Part shown: one piece after another, positions 22,492-34,320 of the stretch | How positions within the stretch are numbered: the stretch's first letter is position 1 | Layout: every line of letters begins with the position of its first letter | DNA from: Ottelia alismoides | Lineage: Eukaryota > Streptophyta > Magnoliopsida > Alismatales > Hydrocharitaceae | Reading direction: 5' to 3' | NCBI GenBank assembly: GCA_037367405.1 | Contig: JAZKJV010003256.1 | Location: 1,736,001-1,800,000, forward strand | DNA: 64,000 nt | Program-made: the position numbers and the translations under genes | The notes under the pieces: generated by a model | What the model saw: the letters and a program-made list of their open reading frames with translations, nothing else | Databases searched by the model: none | Told to the model about the DNA's origin: nothing

Positions 22492-23357
22492 TGTGGTTTC
22501 AATGAAGTTGGGAATGGGATGTGAATCTCCTGTGCGTAAGGAGGATTGGGTTAGTCGCAATGATTTGTGGGTTGGAATCTTATTTGTGAATTGGAAGTGC
22601 AATTGTGAATTGAGGCTAGTTAAGTGGACATGTTGGGAACTTAGTTAGGATGCATTGTACCCCATCGCATGCCTATAGAGGCACCCCAACCCTAAGGTAT
22701 TCTTTTTTGCCTTAGAGTCATAGTGTGAGGTCTCATCCAGAACTAGACCATAGACTATCCACGAAGCTTGGTTACTCATATCCATATCTAGTAACATGAA
22801 TTAGAATGTAATTCCTAGTGAAATCAATTACTCAGTTGTTTCTTTTGCACACATTTAAATTATATCTCGCTTGTTGTTATATATTTTGTTTATATCGTAT
22901 TGAGCAACTTTACTCATGACGTACCTTTGTGTGAATCTGCAGGTTCGCAAAAGCAGTCGCAACAGTGAGTGGCTTGGTGTTATTTCTTTTGTGCAGCTAC
23001 ACTAACTTCTTGTGGTACAATACTTGTCATATCTTTTTCTGCTTTACTTTACTTGTAGATTTTTGAGAGACATGAGATTTATATTGTATGTAAGGACACA
23101 CTTTTTGATGCATACATGTTATATATTTTGTGGACATGGATGGAATTGTAATGGAAAGTAATAATGGATATGTTATGAAGAGAATGGAAATGAAAAATGG
23201 AATTTGTATGTCAATAGGTTGAATGAGAAGTAAATTTTAAATTCCAATGTTTTGTGTTATTTTCTCATGCTATATGTATAACGTGATTCGAATGTGGAAT
23301 GGATGTGCATGGAATCAGTTTGCCGAGCACACGGATCTTAGGGGGACGGGTGTCACA
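22492..23357 (+). repeat. LTR1 of element F (866 bp)
   Basis: It runs from TGTGGTTTC, after GGGAGAA of the PPT, to GGGTGTCACA, before the primer site. LTR2 and LTR3 are clear homologues with the same ends. Confidence 0.8.
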
Positions 23358-25044
23358 ATTTGGTATCATAGTAGTGGTACTCCATTTCATTCCACGCATA
23401 TCATTCCTCATTGGTATTTGAATACTGGATAGTGTTGGAATTCTTCTGATCCAACACGAGTCCATAGGAAAATAGCATGTTACATCAATGTCCATATGTC
23501 TCTCTTAATTTCTCTCATGAGTAAAGCAAGTATTAATTCTTTGGTTCTTTATGCAGAAACATGTCATCTCGTGTATATCCAAATATTGCGCAACAACTAG
23601 CTTTTCTTGTACAAATAGTTTAAGGCATGCAGCAGCGCCAAGATGCGATTGAGTAGTAGCTCTAGCAGTAGGACTCTTCCCCCTACCATCCCTCTTACGA
23701 CGGGGAGGGGAGCATGGACATGTCATTCTCTATGGAGACCGAGCAGATGTAGGATATTGACGTCTTGCAGAGGCATCAAAACACATATGGGGCATATAAA
23801 TGGGCTATGGTACCACAGTTCTTTGGTACCACCACCCCTGATGATGTAGAGATGTGGATGTCATAGGTGGTCAATGTTTTGAGGATGATATAAGCACATG
23901 AGGACACTTGTGTATCTTTTGCAGAGTATTCTCTTGCTAGGTACGCAAAGTGGTGGTGGAATGTCACCAGGGAGCACCTAACCGAGCCCATCACTTGGGA
24001 GATCTTCTTTGACAAGTTCTGTGCAGAGTTCTACCTGGACCATTGTATATAGGATCATAGGAGAGAGTTTGTTGCGTTGAAACATGGGTCGATGACGGCC
24101 AAAAAGTACCTAACCTGCTACACCGAATTGTCTCACGATTCCCCTGCTATGACAACCTACCCATAGGAGAAGTTGCAGAAGTTCATCTAGGGAATGCGTA
24201 GGGTAGTACAGGATAGACTTTCTACCTTGGACCTCACCTCTGTCAAGGAGGTTACTGTGAAGGCGACAAAGTGAGAGGCTACACAACGCCAACTACAGGG
24301 AGGTCAGTCACATTTACCTCCATCCCAGCCTAGTATAGTTGCATGTCAAGACTTCTCTTGGTTCCTTAGACACCGTCGCCTCCATCCAACAACGGCGGCA
24401 CTGACAACCAGCAGGTTTACACCATCCCCTACCCTAGGGCAACCTTGGCAGGACATGGTTCAGTTTCTTATCACCCCCTACACAAACACGGAGCCATAGG
24501 ACTGGAGGCGGCAATTTTTCTTCTTGTGGGAGCTTGTCACATGCAGATAGCCACATAAGTTACATTTACTGACAGCCGGGCCACTTCAAGGCCCAATGCC
24601 TGTCATGTTCCAGATGCACGAGCCCACAACAGTTGCAGAGTGGAAGAGAAATCGAGTCTTCTGTACATGTGCAGAGATCGGGACTCTGACGGGGAGCCCG
24701 TGACTTTCAGCGAGCCCTACAACAGATAGTCAGCATTGCGGGTTCCGGTCTACCTTGCCTATGTGGTAGACTCAACATCGTAAATTATATGATCGAGGAT
24801 GTTAGAGTTATGCGTCAGTTATAAGATGTGTTTCCAGATGACTTATCTGGTCTACCACCAGTGAGGGAGATATACTTTGAGATCATGCTATTACGAGACA
24901 CATAGCCGATCTCTATCCCTCCATAGAAGTTGGTACCAGTTGAGCTCAAGGAGCTCAAAGTGCAGTTACAGGATCTGTTGGAGAAGGGATTCATCCGCCC
25001 CATTACATCACCATGGGGAGCGCTAAGAGGGAGTTTCGGGAGAA
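23358..25044 (+). pseudogene. F interior 2: PBS, gag, RT start; protease deleted
   Basis: The primer site TGGTATCATAGT (23361-23372) is a mutated TGGTATCAGAGC. The gag frame follows from about 23550 (FFGTTTPDD, YAKWWWNVTREHLTEPITW, KHGSMTAKKYL, TYP-EKL), typical of Ty3 gag. Near 24735 sequence jumps from the gag end (GCGGGTTCCGGTC) to TACCTTGCCTATGTGG, missing the roughly 500 bases that encode protease in copy 3 (27275-27780). Stops are mostly TAG where copy 3 has CAG. Confidence 0.8.
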
Positions 25045-25905
25045 TGTGGTTTCAATGATATTTGGAATGGGGTGTGAATCTCTTGTGCATAAGGAGGATT
25101 GGGTTAGTCATGATGATTTGCGGGTTGGAATCTTATTTGTGAATCAGAAGTGTAATTGTGAATTGAGTCTAAGTGGACATGTTGGGAACTTAATTAGGAT
25201 GCATTGTACCCCATCACAAGCCTATAGAGGCATCCCAACCCTAAGGTATTCTTTTTTACCTTAGAGTCATAGTGTGAGGTCTCATCCAGAACAAGATCAC
25301 AAATTATCCACGAAGCTTGGTTACGCATATCCATATCTAATAACAATAATTAGAATGTAATTCCTTGTGAAATCAGTTACTCAGTTGTTTCTTTTGCATA
25401 CATTTAAATTATATCTTTCTTATTGTTGTATATTTTGTTTATATCGTATTGAGCAACTTTGCTCATCACGTACCTTTGTGTGGATCTGCAGATTTGCAAA
25501 AGCAGTTGCATTAGTGAGTGTCTTGGTGTTATTTCTTTCATGCAGCTACACTGACTTCTTGTGGTACAATACTTGTTGTAGCTTTTTCCGCTTTACATTA
25601 CTTGTAGATTTTTTAGAGACATGAGATTTATACTGTATGTATGGACACACTTTTTGATGCATACATGTTATATATTTTGTGGACATAGATGAAATTGTAA
25701 TGAAAAGTAATAATGGATATGTTATAAAGAGAATGGAAATGAATAATGGAATTTATATGTGAATAGGTTGAATGAAAAGTAAATTTAAATTCCAATGCTT
25801 CGTGTTATTTTCTCATGCTATATGTGTAATGTGATTTGAATGTGATATGTATGTGCATGGAATCGATTTATTGAGCACTCAGATCATAAGGGGACGGGTG
25901 TCACA
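25045..25905 (+). repeat. LTR2 of element F (861 bp)
   Basis: TGTGGTTTCAATG to GGGTGTCACA; homologous to LTR1 and LTR3. It is preceded by PPT-like GAGGGAGTTTCGGGAGAA. Confidence 0.8.
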
Positions 25906-28077
25906 GTTTGGTATCAGAGCAGGGGTACTCCATATCCTTCCTCATTGGTGTTTGAATAATGGATAGTGTTGGAAATCTTCTAATCCAAAACGAAGTCCAC
26001 AGGAGAATAACATATTACATCCATGTCCATATGTCTCTCTTAATGTATCTCATGAGTAAATCAAGTATTAATGCTCTGGTTCTTTATGCAGAACCGTATC
26101 TCGTGTAGATCCAGATATTGCGAAATAGCTAGCTTCCCTTGTACAGACAGTGCAAGGCATCCGGCAGTACCAAGACACGATTGAGCAGCGGCTCCAGCAG
26201 CAGGACTCTTCCTCCTATTATCCCTCTCACGACAGGGAGGAGAGCATGGACCTGTCATTTTCTATGGAGACCAAGCAGATGTAGGATATTGATGCCTTGA
26301 AGAGGCATCAAAGCACATATGCAGCATATTAGTGGGCGATGGTACTGCAATTCTTCGGTACCACCACCCCTGATGACATAGAGCTATGGATGTCATAGGT
26401 GGTCAATGTTTTGAGGATGATACAAGCACATGAGGACATTTGTGTATCTTTTGCAAGGTTTTCTCTTGCTGGGTACGCAAAGAGGTGGTGGAATGTCACC
26501 AGGGAGCAGCTGACTGAGCCCATCACTTGGGAGATCTTCTTTGATGAGTTCCGTGCAGAGTTCTACCTAGACCATTGGGTATAGGATCATAGGAGAGAGT
26601 TTGTTGCGTTGAAACATGGGTCGATGACAGCTGAAGAGTACCTAATCTGCTACACTGAGATGTCTCGTGATTCCCTTGCTACGACAACCTACCCACAGGA
26701 GAAGTTGCATAAGTTCATCCGGGGAATGTGCGGGGAAGTACAGTACAGACTTTCTAACTTGGACCTCACCTCCATCAAGGAGGTTACTGTGAAGGAGACA
26801 AAGTGGGAGGCCACAAACACCGATTACAGGGAGGTCAGACACATTTACCTCCATCCTAGCCTAGCAGATTTGCACGTCAAGACTTCTCTCTGTTCCATAT
26901 AGACTATCGCCTTCTCCCGACAGCGATGTCACTGACAACCAGTAGGTTTACACCATCCCCTCCCCTAGGGCAAGCCTTGGCAGGATGCGATTCAGTTTCT
27001 TCTCACCCCCCTACACAGACACAGAGCCGTAGGCCTGGGGGATAGTTTTGCTTCTGGTAGGAGCTTGTCACATGCAGACAACCACACAAGTTACATTTAC
27101 TGACGGCCAGGCCACTTCAAGGCCCAATGCCCATCATGTACCAACAGCTCGGGCCCACAGTAGCAGCAGAATGGAAGACCAGTTAAATCTTCTGTACAGG
27201 TGTAGAGATCGGGACTTTGACGGAAAGCCTGTGGCTTTTAGCGAGCCCCACAACAGACATTCAGTATTGCGGGTTCTAGTCCACCATCACGAGGACAACT
27301 GAATGCAGTGACACAGGAGCAGGCTCATGCTTCTGGATCAGTCGTCAGAGGTATGATTTTAGCCCATGGGACTTCTTTACATGCATTGTTTAATTCAGGG
27401 GTTGCGCATTCCTTTCTTGTACATCGTACAGTGTCCACATTGGGCAAGTCACTGATGGAGGTTGCTTCCATGTACTACATCAAGAGCTCAGGGGGACAAC
27501 TGTTTATCATCTGCCAGGCAGTGGAGGATGTAGTCGTATATATAGGTGGGCATGAGATTCTTGCTTTCCTATTGTTGATCCAGTTAAAGGACTTCGACAT
27601 CATCTTAGGCATCGATTGGTTGGAGAGGCACCACGCATGCTTAGACTGTTTTGGGAAGAAGGTGGTCTTCCATTTGACTAGAATGCCACCATTTTAGTTT
27701 GATAGACGTACTTCTGAGGGTGGGATTGAGAGCATCTCTTCCTTGAGGGCATACCAGTTTCTTAACCATGGTTGTGTAGGCTACCTTGCCTATGTGGTAG
27801 ACTCAACAACGCAAGATCAGATGATCGAGGACGTTAGAGTTGTGCATGAGTTTCCAGACGTGTTTCCATATAACTTATCTGGGCTACCACTAGTGAGGGA
27901 GATGGAGTTTGAGATCACGTTATTGCCAGAAATACAACCGATCTCTATCCCTCCGTACAGGTTAGCACTAGCTAAGCTCAAGGAGCTCAAAGTGCAGTTG
28001 CATGAGTTGTTGGAGAAGGGATTCATCTGCCCCAGTACATCACCATGGGGAGCGCTAAGAGGGGAGTTCTCGGAGAA
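25906..28077 (+). pseudogene. F interior 3: most complete copy (PBS, gag, protease, RT start)
   Basis: The intact primer site TGGTATCAGAGC is at 25909-25920. Gag from about 26095 shows FARFSLAGYAKRWWNV, REQLTEPITWEIFFDEF, RREFVALKHGSMTAEEYL and YPQEKLHKFIRGM. The knuckle near 27085 has lost cysteines. Protease 27308-27697 reads ALFNSGVAHSF (catalytic Asp to Asn), FIICQAVEDVVVYIGG and DFDIILGIDWLERHHACLDC. RT starts with VVHEFPDVFPYNLSGLP and KVQLHELLEKGFICPSTSPW, then GA joins the PPT at about 28050. Family: Ty3/gypsy chromovirus, Tekay/Del-like by inference. Confidence 0.85.
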
Positions 28078-28967
28078 TGTGATGTTAATGAAGTTGGGAA
28101 TGGGATGTAAATCTCCTGTGCATAAGAAGGATTGGGTTAGTCGCAATGATACACGGTTGGAATCTTATTTGTGAATCGGAAGTGCACTTTTGAATTGAGG
28201 CTGAGTAGACATCTTGGGAACTTAGTTCGGATGCATTGTACCCCATCGCATGCCTACGGAGGCACCCCAACCCTAAGGTATTCTTTTTTCCTTAGAGTCA
28301 TAGTGTGAGGTCTCATCTAGACCAAGACCACAAACTATCCACGAAGCTTGGTTACTCATATCCATATCTAATAACGATAATTAGATTGTAATTCCTTATG
28401 AGATTAGTTACTTAGATGTTTCTTTTGCACATTTTTAAATTATATCTTGATTGTTGTTGTATATTTTGTTTATATCGTATTGAGCAAATTTGCTTATAAT
28501 GTACCTTTGTTTAGATCTGCAAGTTCGCAAAAACAGCTGCAATAGTTAGCCACTTGGTGCTATTTCTTTTATGCAGTTGCATGGACTTCTTGTGGTACAA
28601 TACTTGTTATAGTTTTTCCTACTTTACTTTACTTGTAGATTTTTGAGAGACATGACATGTATATTGTATGTATGGACACATTTTTTGATGCATACATGTT
28701 ATATATTTTGTGGACATGGATGGAATTGTATTGAGAAGTAATGATGGATATTTTATGAAGAGAATGGAAATGAAAAATGGATTGTATATGTGAATAGGTT
28801 GAATGAGAAGCAAATTTTAAATTCCAATGCTTTGTGTTGTTTTATCCTGCTATATATATATGTATATGTATATGTATGTATATATGTATAATGTTATTCG
28901 AATGTGGAATGGATATGCTTGGAATCTATTTGCCGAGCACATGGATCTTACGGGGACGATCGTCACA
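28078..28967 (+). repeat. LTR3 of element F (890 bp)
   Basis: It starts TGTGATGTTAATG and ends CGTCACA, after which E gag resumes on the minus strand. It contains a (TATATG)-type microsatellite near 28850-28890 that lengthens it relative to LTR1 and LTR2. Confidence 0.8.
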
Positions 28968-30537
28968 TTGGTAGATAACCATCTGTGTCTGTGGCTGTGG
29001 CGGCGACTGCTCCGGGCCCTGAACGTATTAAACGTGCTGGATCGGAGGGGGCTCGGTTGAGGCAGTTGTGTTTGTCTGCTCTTTCTCAACTGGAGGCTCA
29101 GTTGCGGCGGTCACTACATTGCAGGCATTGATGGTGTTCACCAGTAGCTTCAGCTGCTTGGTGATAATATCGAGCTTGTCTAAGCCCTTCATTTTTTGCC
29201 TGATCTCGGAGTGCTTCTCTACGTCCTATAACCTCTTCTGAATATTGTCGACTTTTGACAGGTGGTTTCCAATGATGGTCAAGTCAATGTTGTCGCACCT
29301 GTCGACTTCATATGTGTCCACCATGTTTACATTCTTGTAGAGAACCTATTATGGTGGTTGAATATGAAAGGAATGAGATGAGGATAATGCGGCCTCTCCT
29401 TTGGCCATCTCCTCAATGATCTTCCATACAACATCCTCGTCCTTGTTAAAGTCGGATCCTCTACAGGCAGCATCAACCAGACATTGACTACATTTTGTCA
29501 AACCCCCAAAGAAGTGTTGGGCCAAATAGGTCCTTAGAATGTCATAGTAGGAGCACTTCTCAATCAGGTCGCTAAACCTCTCTCAGGTCTCATAATAGGA
29601 TTATTGGGATCCCTAAGAGATGCTAGCGATCTCCGACCACATGAGATTGAGACAGACGAGAGTGTAGTACTTATATAGGAATGTTGACTTCAGATCCTCC
29701 CAAGTTGTCACACCTTCCCCAGATGGTTGTTCTAGTACAGTGTTTTACCCTGAAGGTTGAACGAAATACGTCCAACAGGATGTTAGGGTAGTGAGGTGCG
29801 TTGCATATATGTCTGAAATGCTGTGGATAGGTATAAGCCTCCTCATTTGAATTCATGTGGAAGTTGGGGAGAAGCGAACGGAGATGCATTTTCAGCTCGA
29901 AGTGTCCGTGGAACGATGGAATTTGGATCAACTCATTGATACAGTCGGCAACAGGTTTGTATGACTGCTTGAGGATTGTCTTGGGTCAGCCTCTCCCTCC
30001 TTCTTCCCCACCTCCATGAGGTCCGTCTACAGAGTGATCATCCCTAAGATCTTCAAATCGTCCTAGGTTTCCTCCTCTTTCTTCTGATCTTCTCCTCAAG
30101 TCATTGAGCATTTCTTGAAAGACGACCTGAGCCAGAGCTTGGTCAATTAATTGCTACTGAATGGCCTGGATGGAGGCCAAGAGTTGACTGTTCACTTCAT
30201 TCTGACTTGGGCTAGTGCCTTCCTCTATGTTTGGATATGTGTTCGGTTGTCGTGGTCCCTTTCCCCTTCCTGTTGGAGACATCTCCGATGTTGAATATGA
30301 AGGCACTGGTTCAAGATCGGGGTCAAGATCTGCAATGGGAAATACACCCCGATCAGTCTTCATGCAGGCACCTGATGGAGAAAATAATTCAGAATTATGG
30401 CCAATTCTGAATCTTATTAGCGATGGAGAGGAGTATGGAGTAAAATCAATGTCCATCCAAAAAGGACAGAACTCTGGAAGAGAGTTTTCCCTGTCTGTGG
30501 GAGGAAGAAGAAGCGGGGAGTCCTGAGGGTGGTTCAT
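28968..30537 (-). pseudogene. E gag, N-terminal and central part (broken)
   Basis: Minus-strand start at 30537 (MNHPQDSPLLLPP). The first 128 codons end at a TAG that follows SQLLASIQAIQ (compare NNSLLASLKTM then TAG in D gag). Further on come SFHGHFELKMHL (D: KFHGLATGEPHLHL), FSLADRAAYW-like remnants, and after frameshifts a block equivalent to ERFRELIDRC, GLT, GSDFNKDEDVVWKIIEEMA (D: GSYFYKGEDEVWEIYEGME). The end, QTQLPQPSPLRSS, meets element F. In life this would be the capsid/nucleocapsid precursor; here several frameshifts and stops make it a pseudogene. Confidence 0.8.
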
Positions 30538-32442
30538 GGAGTCTAAACCATGGAACTGGGAATCACCTTGAATTAATGGAGATGCCGAGCTGGAGGAGTC
30601 GATGTGGGCATCGGTAAAGTCCCAGCTAAGTCATCTTGGAGCATCTCGAGGGAAAGAGAAGATCAATTTGGAAGAAGGATACAATGATGAATGAGAAACA
30701 AATAAAGTGTAAAACAGTAGATGGCTCACGATGAGTGGGGGTCAAAGAGGAAGTAAGAAATGAAGAATGACCAAAATGCGTAAGTGCACGGGACTTTGAT
30801 CTTTGGACCTAATGGTAAACAACAAACACCAAACAAATTGGATTCATCGACTCAACTCAATGTGAAGTCATAAGAGTTCGGTTATTTTTATCTTTTCAAT
30901 TTTAGAGTTGTGATTCATGTAATAATATTGTCACGAGTCCTTAATGGCTAGCCCTAGAGGAGAGTGTGTACTGCCAGGAAAGTATCTCCATACTTGTTCC
31001 ACTGCCTTTGTATCATGTGATCCGCACTTGTTAAGGTCCTCAATACCGGTCATGGGTGGTTACTCAGCCAAAGAAAATAGAGAAGAAGCCAGTAGGTGAA
31101 ACCACTACTTCCCTCGCAAGCGAGGTACTCAGACGCAAACCGATGAGACAGATACACCCGTGAGGGTGTGGCCTAGTCCCAGTACTTCAAACCAAGTTGG
31201 ATTCTCCACACAAGTGGGAGCACCATCATCGGTAAGGCCCTACTCGGCCACGTATGATAGAAGCGTCAATACTTCGCCAGTTCCAAGTGGTAGTTGAGGC
31301 AACCACATATCAGATTTTTGGCTCTATTCCTTAAGGGTCCTACCTCGCTCAGTCTGGAGTGTACATGAATACATGGTGGGTTTTATGAACCTCAAACAAT
31401 GACGTTCATTACAGAATTTATTTAGGTTGAAGTTCAATTAGCACTCCCCTTGTTTTAATTTGTTATTTTCACTTTTTTAGTATTTTCAATATCAAAATGC
31501 CTAACGATTTTTTTGGACTTATCTTTTTTCCCTAGGTGCTTAAAATTAGAGGGAGAGAATGGTAAAGCAATGCATGGTGACACTAAGATGGAAATCTCAC
31601 CTTATTGCCTAAGTGATGAATGCTCAGATAAAGGACTCATAGTGCTTCACTACACTCTCCATGTGGGATGCAAGGCAAAGAATTTTTAAACCTAATCTAT
31701 ATGTTGATAAGCACATGAAGAAATCACCCTAAATAGGAATTGCTATTAATGGGAAGAACCGAATGCTACTAGGTGAGAAACCTAAGGGTCTGGTCCTGGA
31801 GGCTTCTCTCACCACAGTGGGTCCTACAAGCGCTATATGAAGACCTCTCACGACATGCGATTTCAAGTCCAAGTATTAAACAATTAATTTTTTATCTAAG
31901 TTCAAACTTAGATCTATATGTACATGCAATATATTAAGTGTGTGGCCTTAGATTACCGAACAAGCAATCCTACAAAACTAAGGGCTCATTCCACAAAACA
32001 AATAAAAATAAGGCGAAAATCACAAAACACGAAAAACAAAGAAAATGAAGGCAATAAAACCATGATAAAATCCGATGAGCCCCCCAAGTGATCAATCACT
32101 TGGAAATTAGGCACAATTGTCCAAGTCCAGTTCCATATGTATTATTAAAAATTAATTGTGCAAAATAAAATGACACTCTCTCAAAAAATTAAAAAGAAAG
32201 GTACTAAGCTAAAGGTCCTCCTCTTTTTCCTGCTCTCTCCAAGTAGATAGCTAGTGGAATAGCTACTCTCCTCGTATCTAGAGTGCTTCAACCACCTAAG
32301 TGGTCACTGTCACCTCGAGGTCCCTCGCAAGATAAAGAGAAGACAACGTATTAACACAATGAAACAATTATATCAAATAAAGAGAAAGTAAATGAAAGAA
32401 ATAATAAAAGTCAAGTAGACCCAAAAATCTATCCTATGAGTT
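30538..32442 (-). other. Leader (5' UTR) of element E
   Basis: Non-coding. On the minus strand it has CTTGCGAGGGAC (32331-32320), the leader block also found in B, C and D about 130-225 bases after the primer site. GCATCCCACATGGAGAG near 31680-31660 matches GCATCCCACATGGAGA in the C leader (about 10288). No gene seen. Confidence 0.6.
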
Positions 32443-32461
32443 GCCCCCGACAACAACACCA
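32443..32461 (-). other. Primer binding site of element E (tRNA-Asp type)
   Basis: Minus strand TGGTGTTGTTGTCGGGGGC, two bases after the LTR end GTCGTCA, a diverged form of TGGCGCCGTTGCCGGGG. Confidence 0.75.
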
Positions 32462-32463
32462 TT

Positions 32464-34320
32464 TGACGACACAGATTCTGTGAGGGTCTAAAATATCCTC
32501 ACAAAAAGCTAGAATATGCTATCATTGATGCGACCTCTCACAAAATCCGAGATCCATCAACAATTAACCCACAAATAAATATAACAATGCAAAATACAAG
32601 TGGAGTTAAGATTTATTATAACTCTACTAAAAATGTGTATAGAGAATAAGTAGTAGAGCTCGTACACAGGGAGAACGGGGGGCAGACAACAAAAATTGAC
32701 TAAAAAGACAATAAATGATTTGGGTTTTTTGTGAAGTTTTGTAATTTTTAATGGATTTTAAATTAATTATTTATTTTGAATTTTTATTTTTTATATTTTT
32801 TCGGGATGTTTAATTTTATAATTTTTAATATTTCTTTTTATAGTTTCTGATTTTTCCTTATTCTTTATAATTAGTTATAGTCTAATATATATAATATAGG
32901 TGTGTGATATAGATAATATTTATAAAAATATAAAAAGAAGACAAAATGAAGAAAATTCAATAAGGTACAATCTTTTTTTAAGTTTTATAAAATATTTTGT
33001 ATTTTTGATGATTATAATAATTGCCTATGATGATATAGGTAAATATAGCTACATATAATAGGGATTTTATATTTCTAGATTTAGATATAAATACTAAAAA
33101 AAGAGGGAATAAAATACTTTTGACTTTTTTAGGTTTTTCTCTAATTTTAGTATTTTTCTTACTATTTCTACTATTTTTTTTGGATTTTTAATTGAATTAA
33201 AATGTCCAAATAGTGACTCATATTACTAGGCTGAATTATTTTGGAATTTTAAAATAGCTAGAAGTCCCAGAATTTTTCAAAACTATTTTTATATATGGTA
33301 AATATGATAAATAAAATTTAGAAATAGAAACAAATATTTTTGGATTTTTTTAGAATTTTTTATAATTTTTTATAAGGAATTCTAAGCTTTTAAATTTTTA
33401 GTGATTTTCATTTTATATTTTTAAGGATTTTTGGTTTGTAAGTGCAAAATAGGGTAATAAACAAAAGATATTTTTTTTTGGAAATTTCATAACAATTATA
33501 TATTTTTTGCTATTTTCTAAAGCTAGATAGTTAAAAACAGATTGATTTTTTGTTTTTAATAACTAAAAATAGAGAATCAAATACCTTAATAAAAATATAT
33601 GTGATAGAATAATATATCAGGTATTTGTCATATGTTTCTATGAATTTTTAGGGCATATGAGATATTTTTAACAAAAAATAAATAAACAAAAAGAAAATGC
33701 AACCTTATAGGGGTATTTTTGCAAATATTTAAAGTTATGGCATTATTTCTGAATACCCCAAAGAAGTTCGGGTTAAAAATAAAAATATCTTAAATACTTC
33801 CATAATATATACCCGGGGGTATTTCTACAATTAATACATAATTCAAGGGGCCATATGCAAATACCACACAAATTATTACGTTAATATTACAAAAACTTGG
33901 ATTAAAAATAAATACAAAGATGACGAGGGTTTAGGCGCAAAATACCCAGTCCCCTCATGCCCACGGGCATGTGAGGTGATGTAGAATGGACCTAAATGCA
34001 AATATCAAAAGTCTAAAGGCCTAATCATAAATATTACAAAATATTTCTAAATACAGATGAAAGTTTATAATTAAAAATAAAATACAAAAGGGGGAAGATG
34101 TTAAACCGTAAAATACCCCCACATATTGGATCGGGCGGTAGAGAAGACTTCACCTATCCACGTGGCGCAATCCCAATAGCGAATACCGGTTCACCTTGGA
34201 GGGCTGAGATTAGATCTCATCCTAGGATCTAACGTCTACAGGGCAAACCATCCAATGGTAGTTGTGCAGTCTGGTATGCGGGGACAGTCAGACGGACAAT
34301 GAGGAGCCTGGAAGAACATG
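32464..34320 (-). repeat. 5' LTR of element E, 3' part, cut by element B
   Basis: Same family as solo LTR I and the D LTR: shared blocks include AACCCACAA-AA and GTGGAGTTAA-ATTTAT-ATAACTCTAC near the end. It holds AT-rich R/U5 and a GC-richer part at the right (34130-34320). It stops at 34320 where B begins; the remaining U3 is not seen in the window. Confidence 0.75.

Larger units (their letters stand above)
21484..28967 (+). mobile_element. Element F: chromovirus derivative, three LTRs in tandem, gag-protease only
   Basis: Order: truncated interior 1, LTR1, interior 2, LTR2, interior 3, LTR3, all plus strand, inside the minus-strand gag of E. The 5' LTR and most of gag of interior 1 are missing at the left edge. 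Each interior encodes gag, a zinc knuckle, protease (lost in copy 2) and only the first residues of RT; sequence then jumps from SPWGA straight to the PPT. All three share this junction, so the deletion came before the copies formed. Primer sites are initiator tRNA-Met type. No chromodomain or integrase remains. No target duplication can be tested because the left end is gone. Confidence 0.85.
5698..34320 (-). mobile_element. Element E: old minus-strand Athila-type retrotransposon, interrupted by C and F
   Basis: Reading the minus strand from right to left: 5' LTR fragment (34320-32464), PBS (32461-32443), leader, gag (30537-28968, then 21483 to about 20890), protease (20114-19791), RT start (about 19530-19121) and RT continued (6415-5698). 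C lies inside RT and F inside gag. With C and one target copy removed, the RT frame runs through without a break, which confirms both orientation and the C boundaries. RNase H, integrase and the 3' LTR are missing. Its gag, PR and RT resemble those of element D. Confidence 0.85.

Noticed and set aside
28850..28890. TA/TATATG microsatellite in F LTR3
   Set aside because: Local slippage expansion, absent from LTR1 and LTR2; only explains the length difference.
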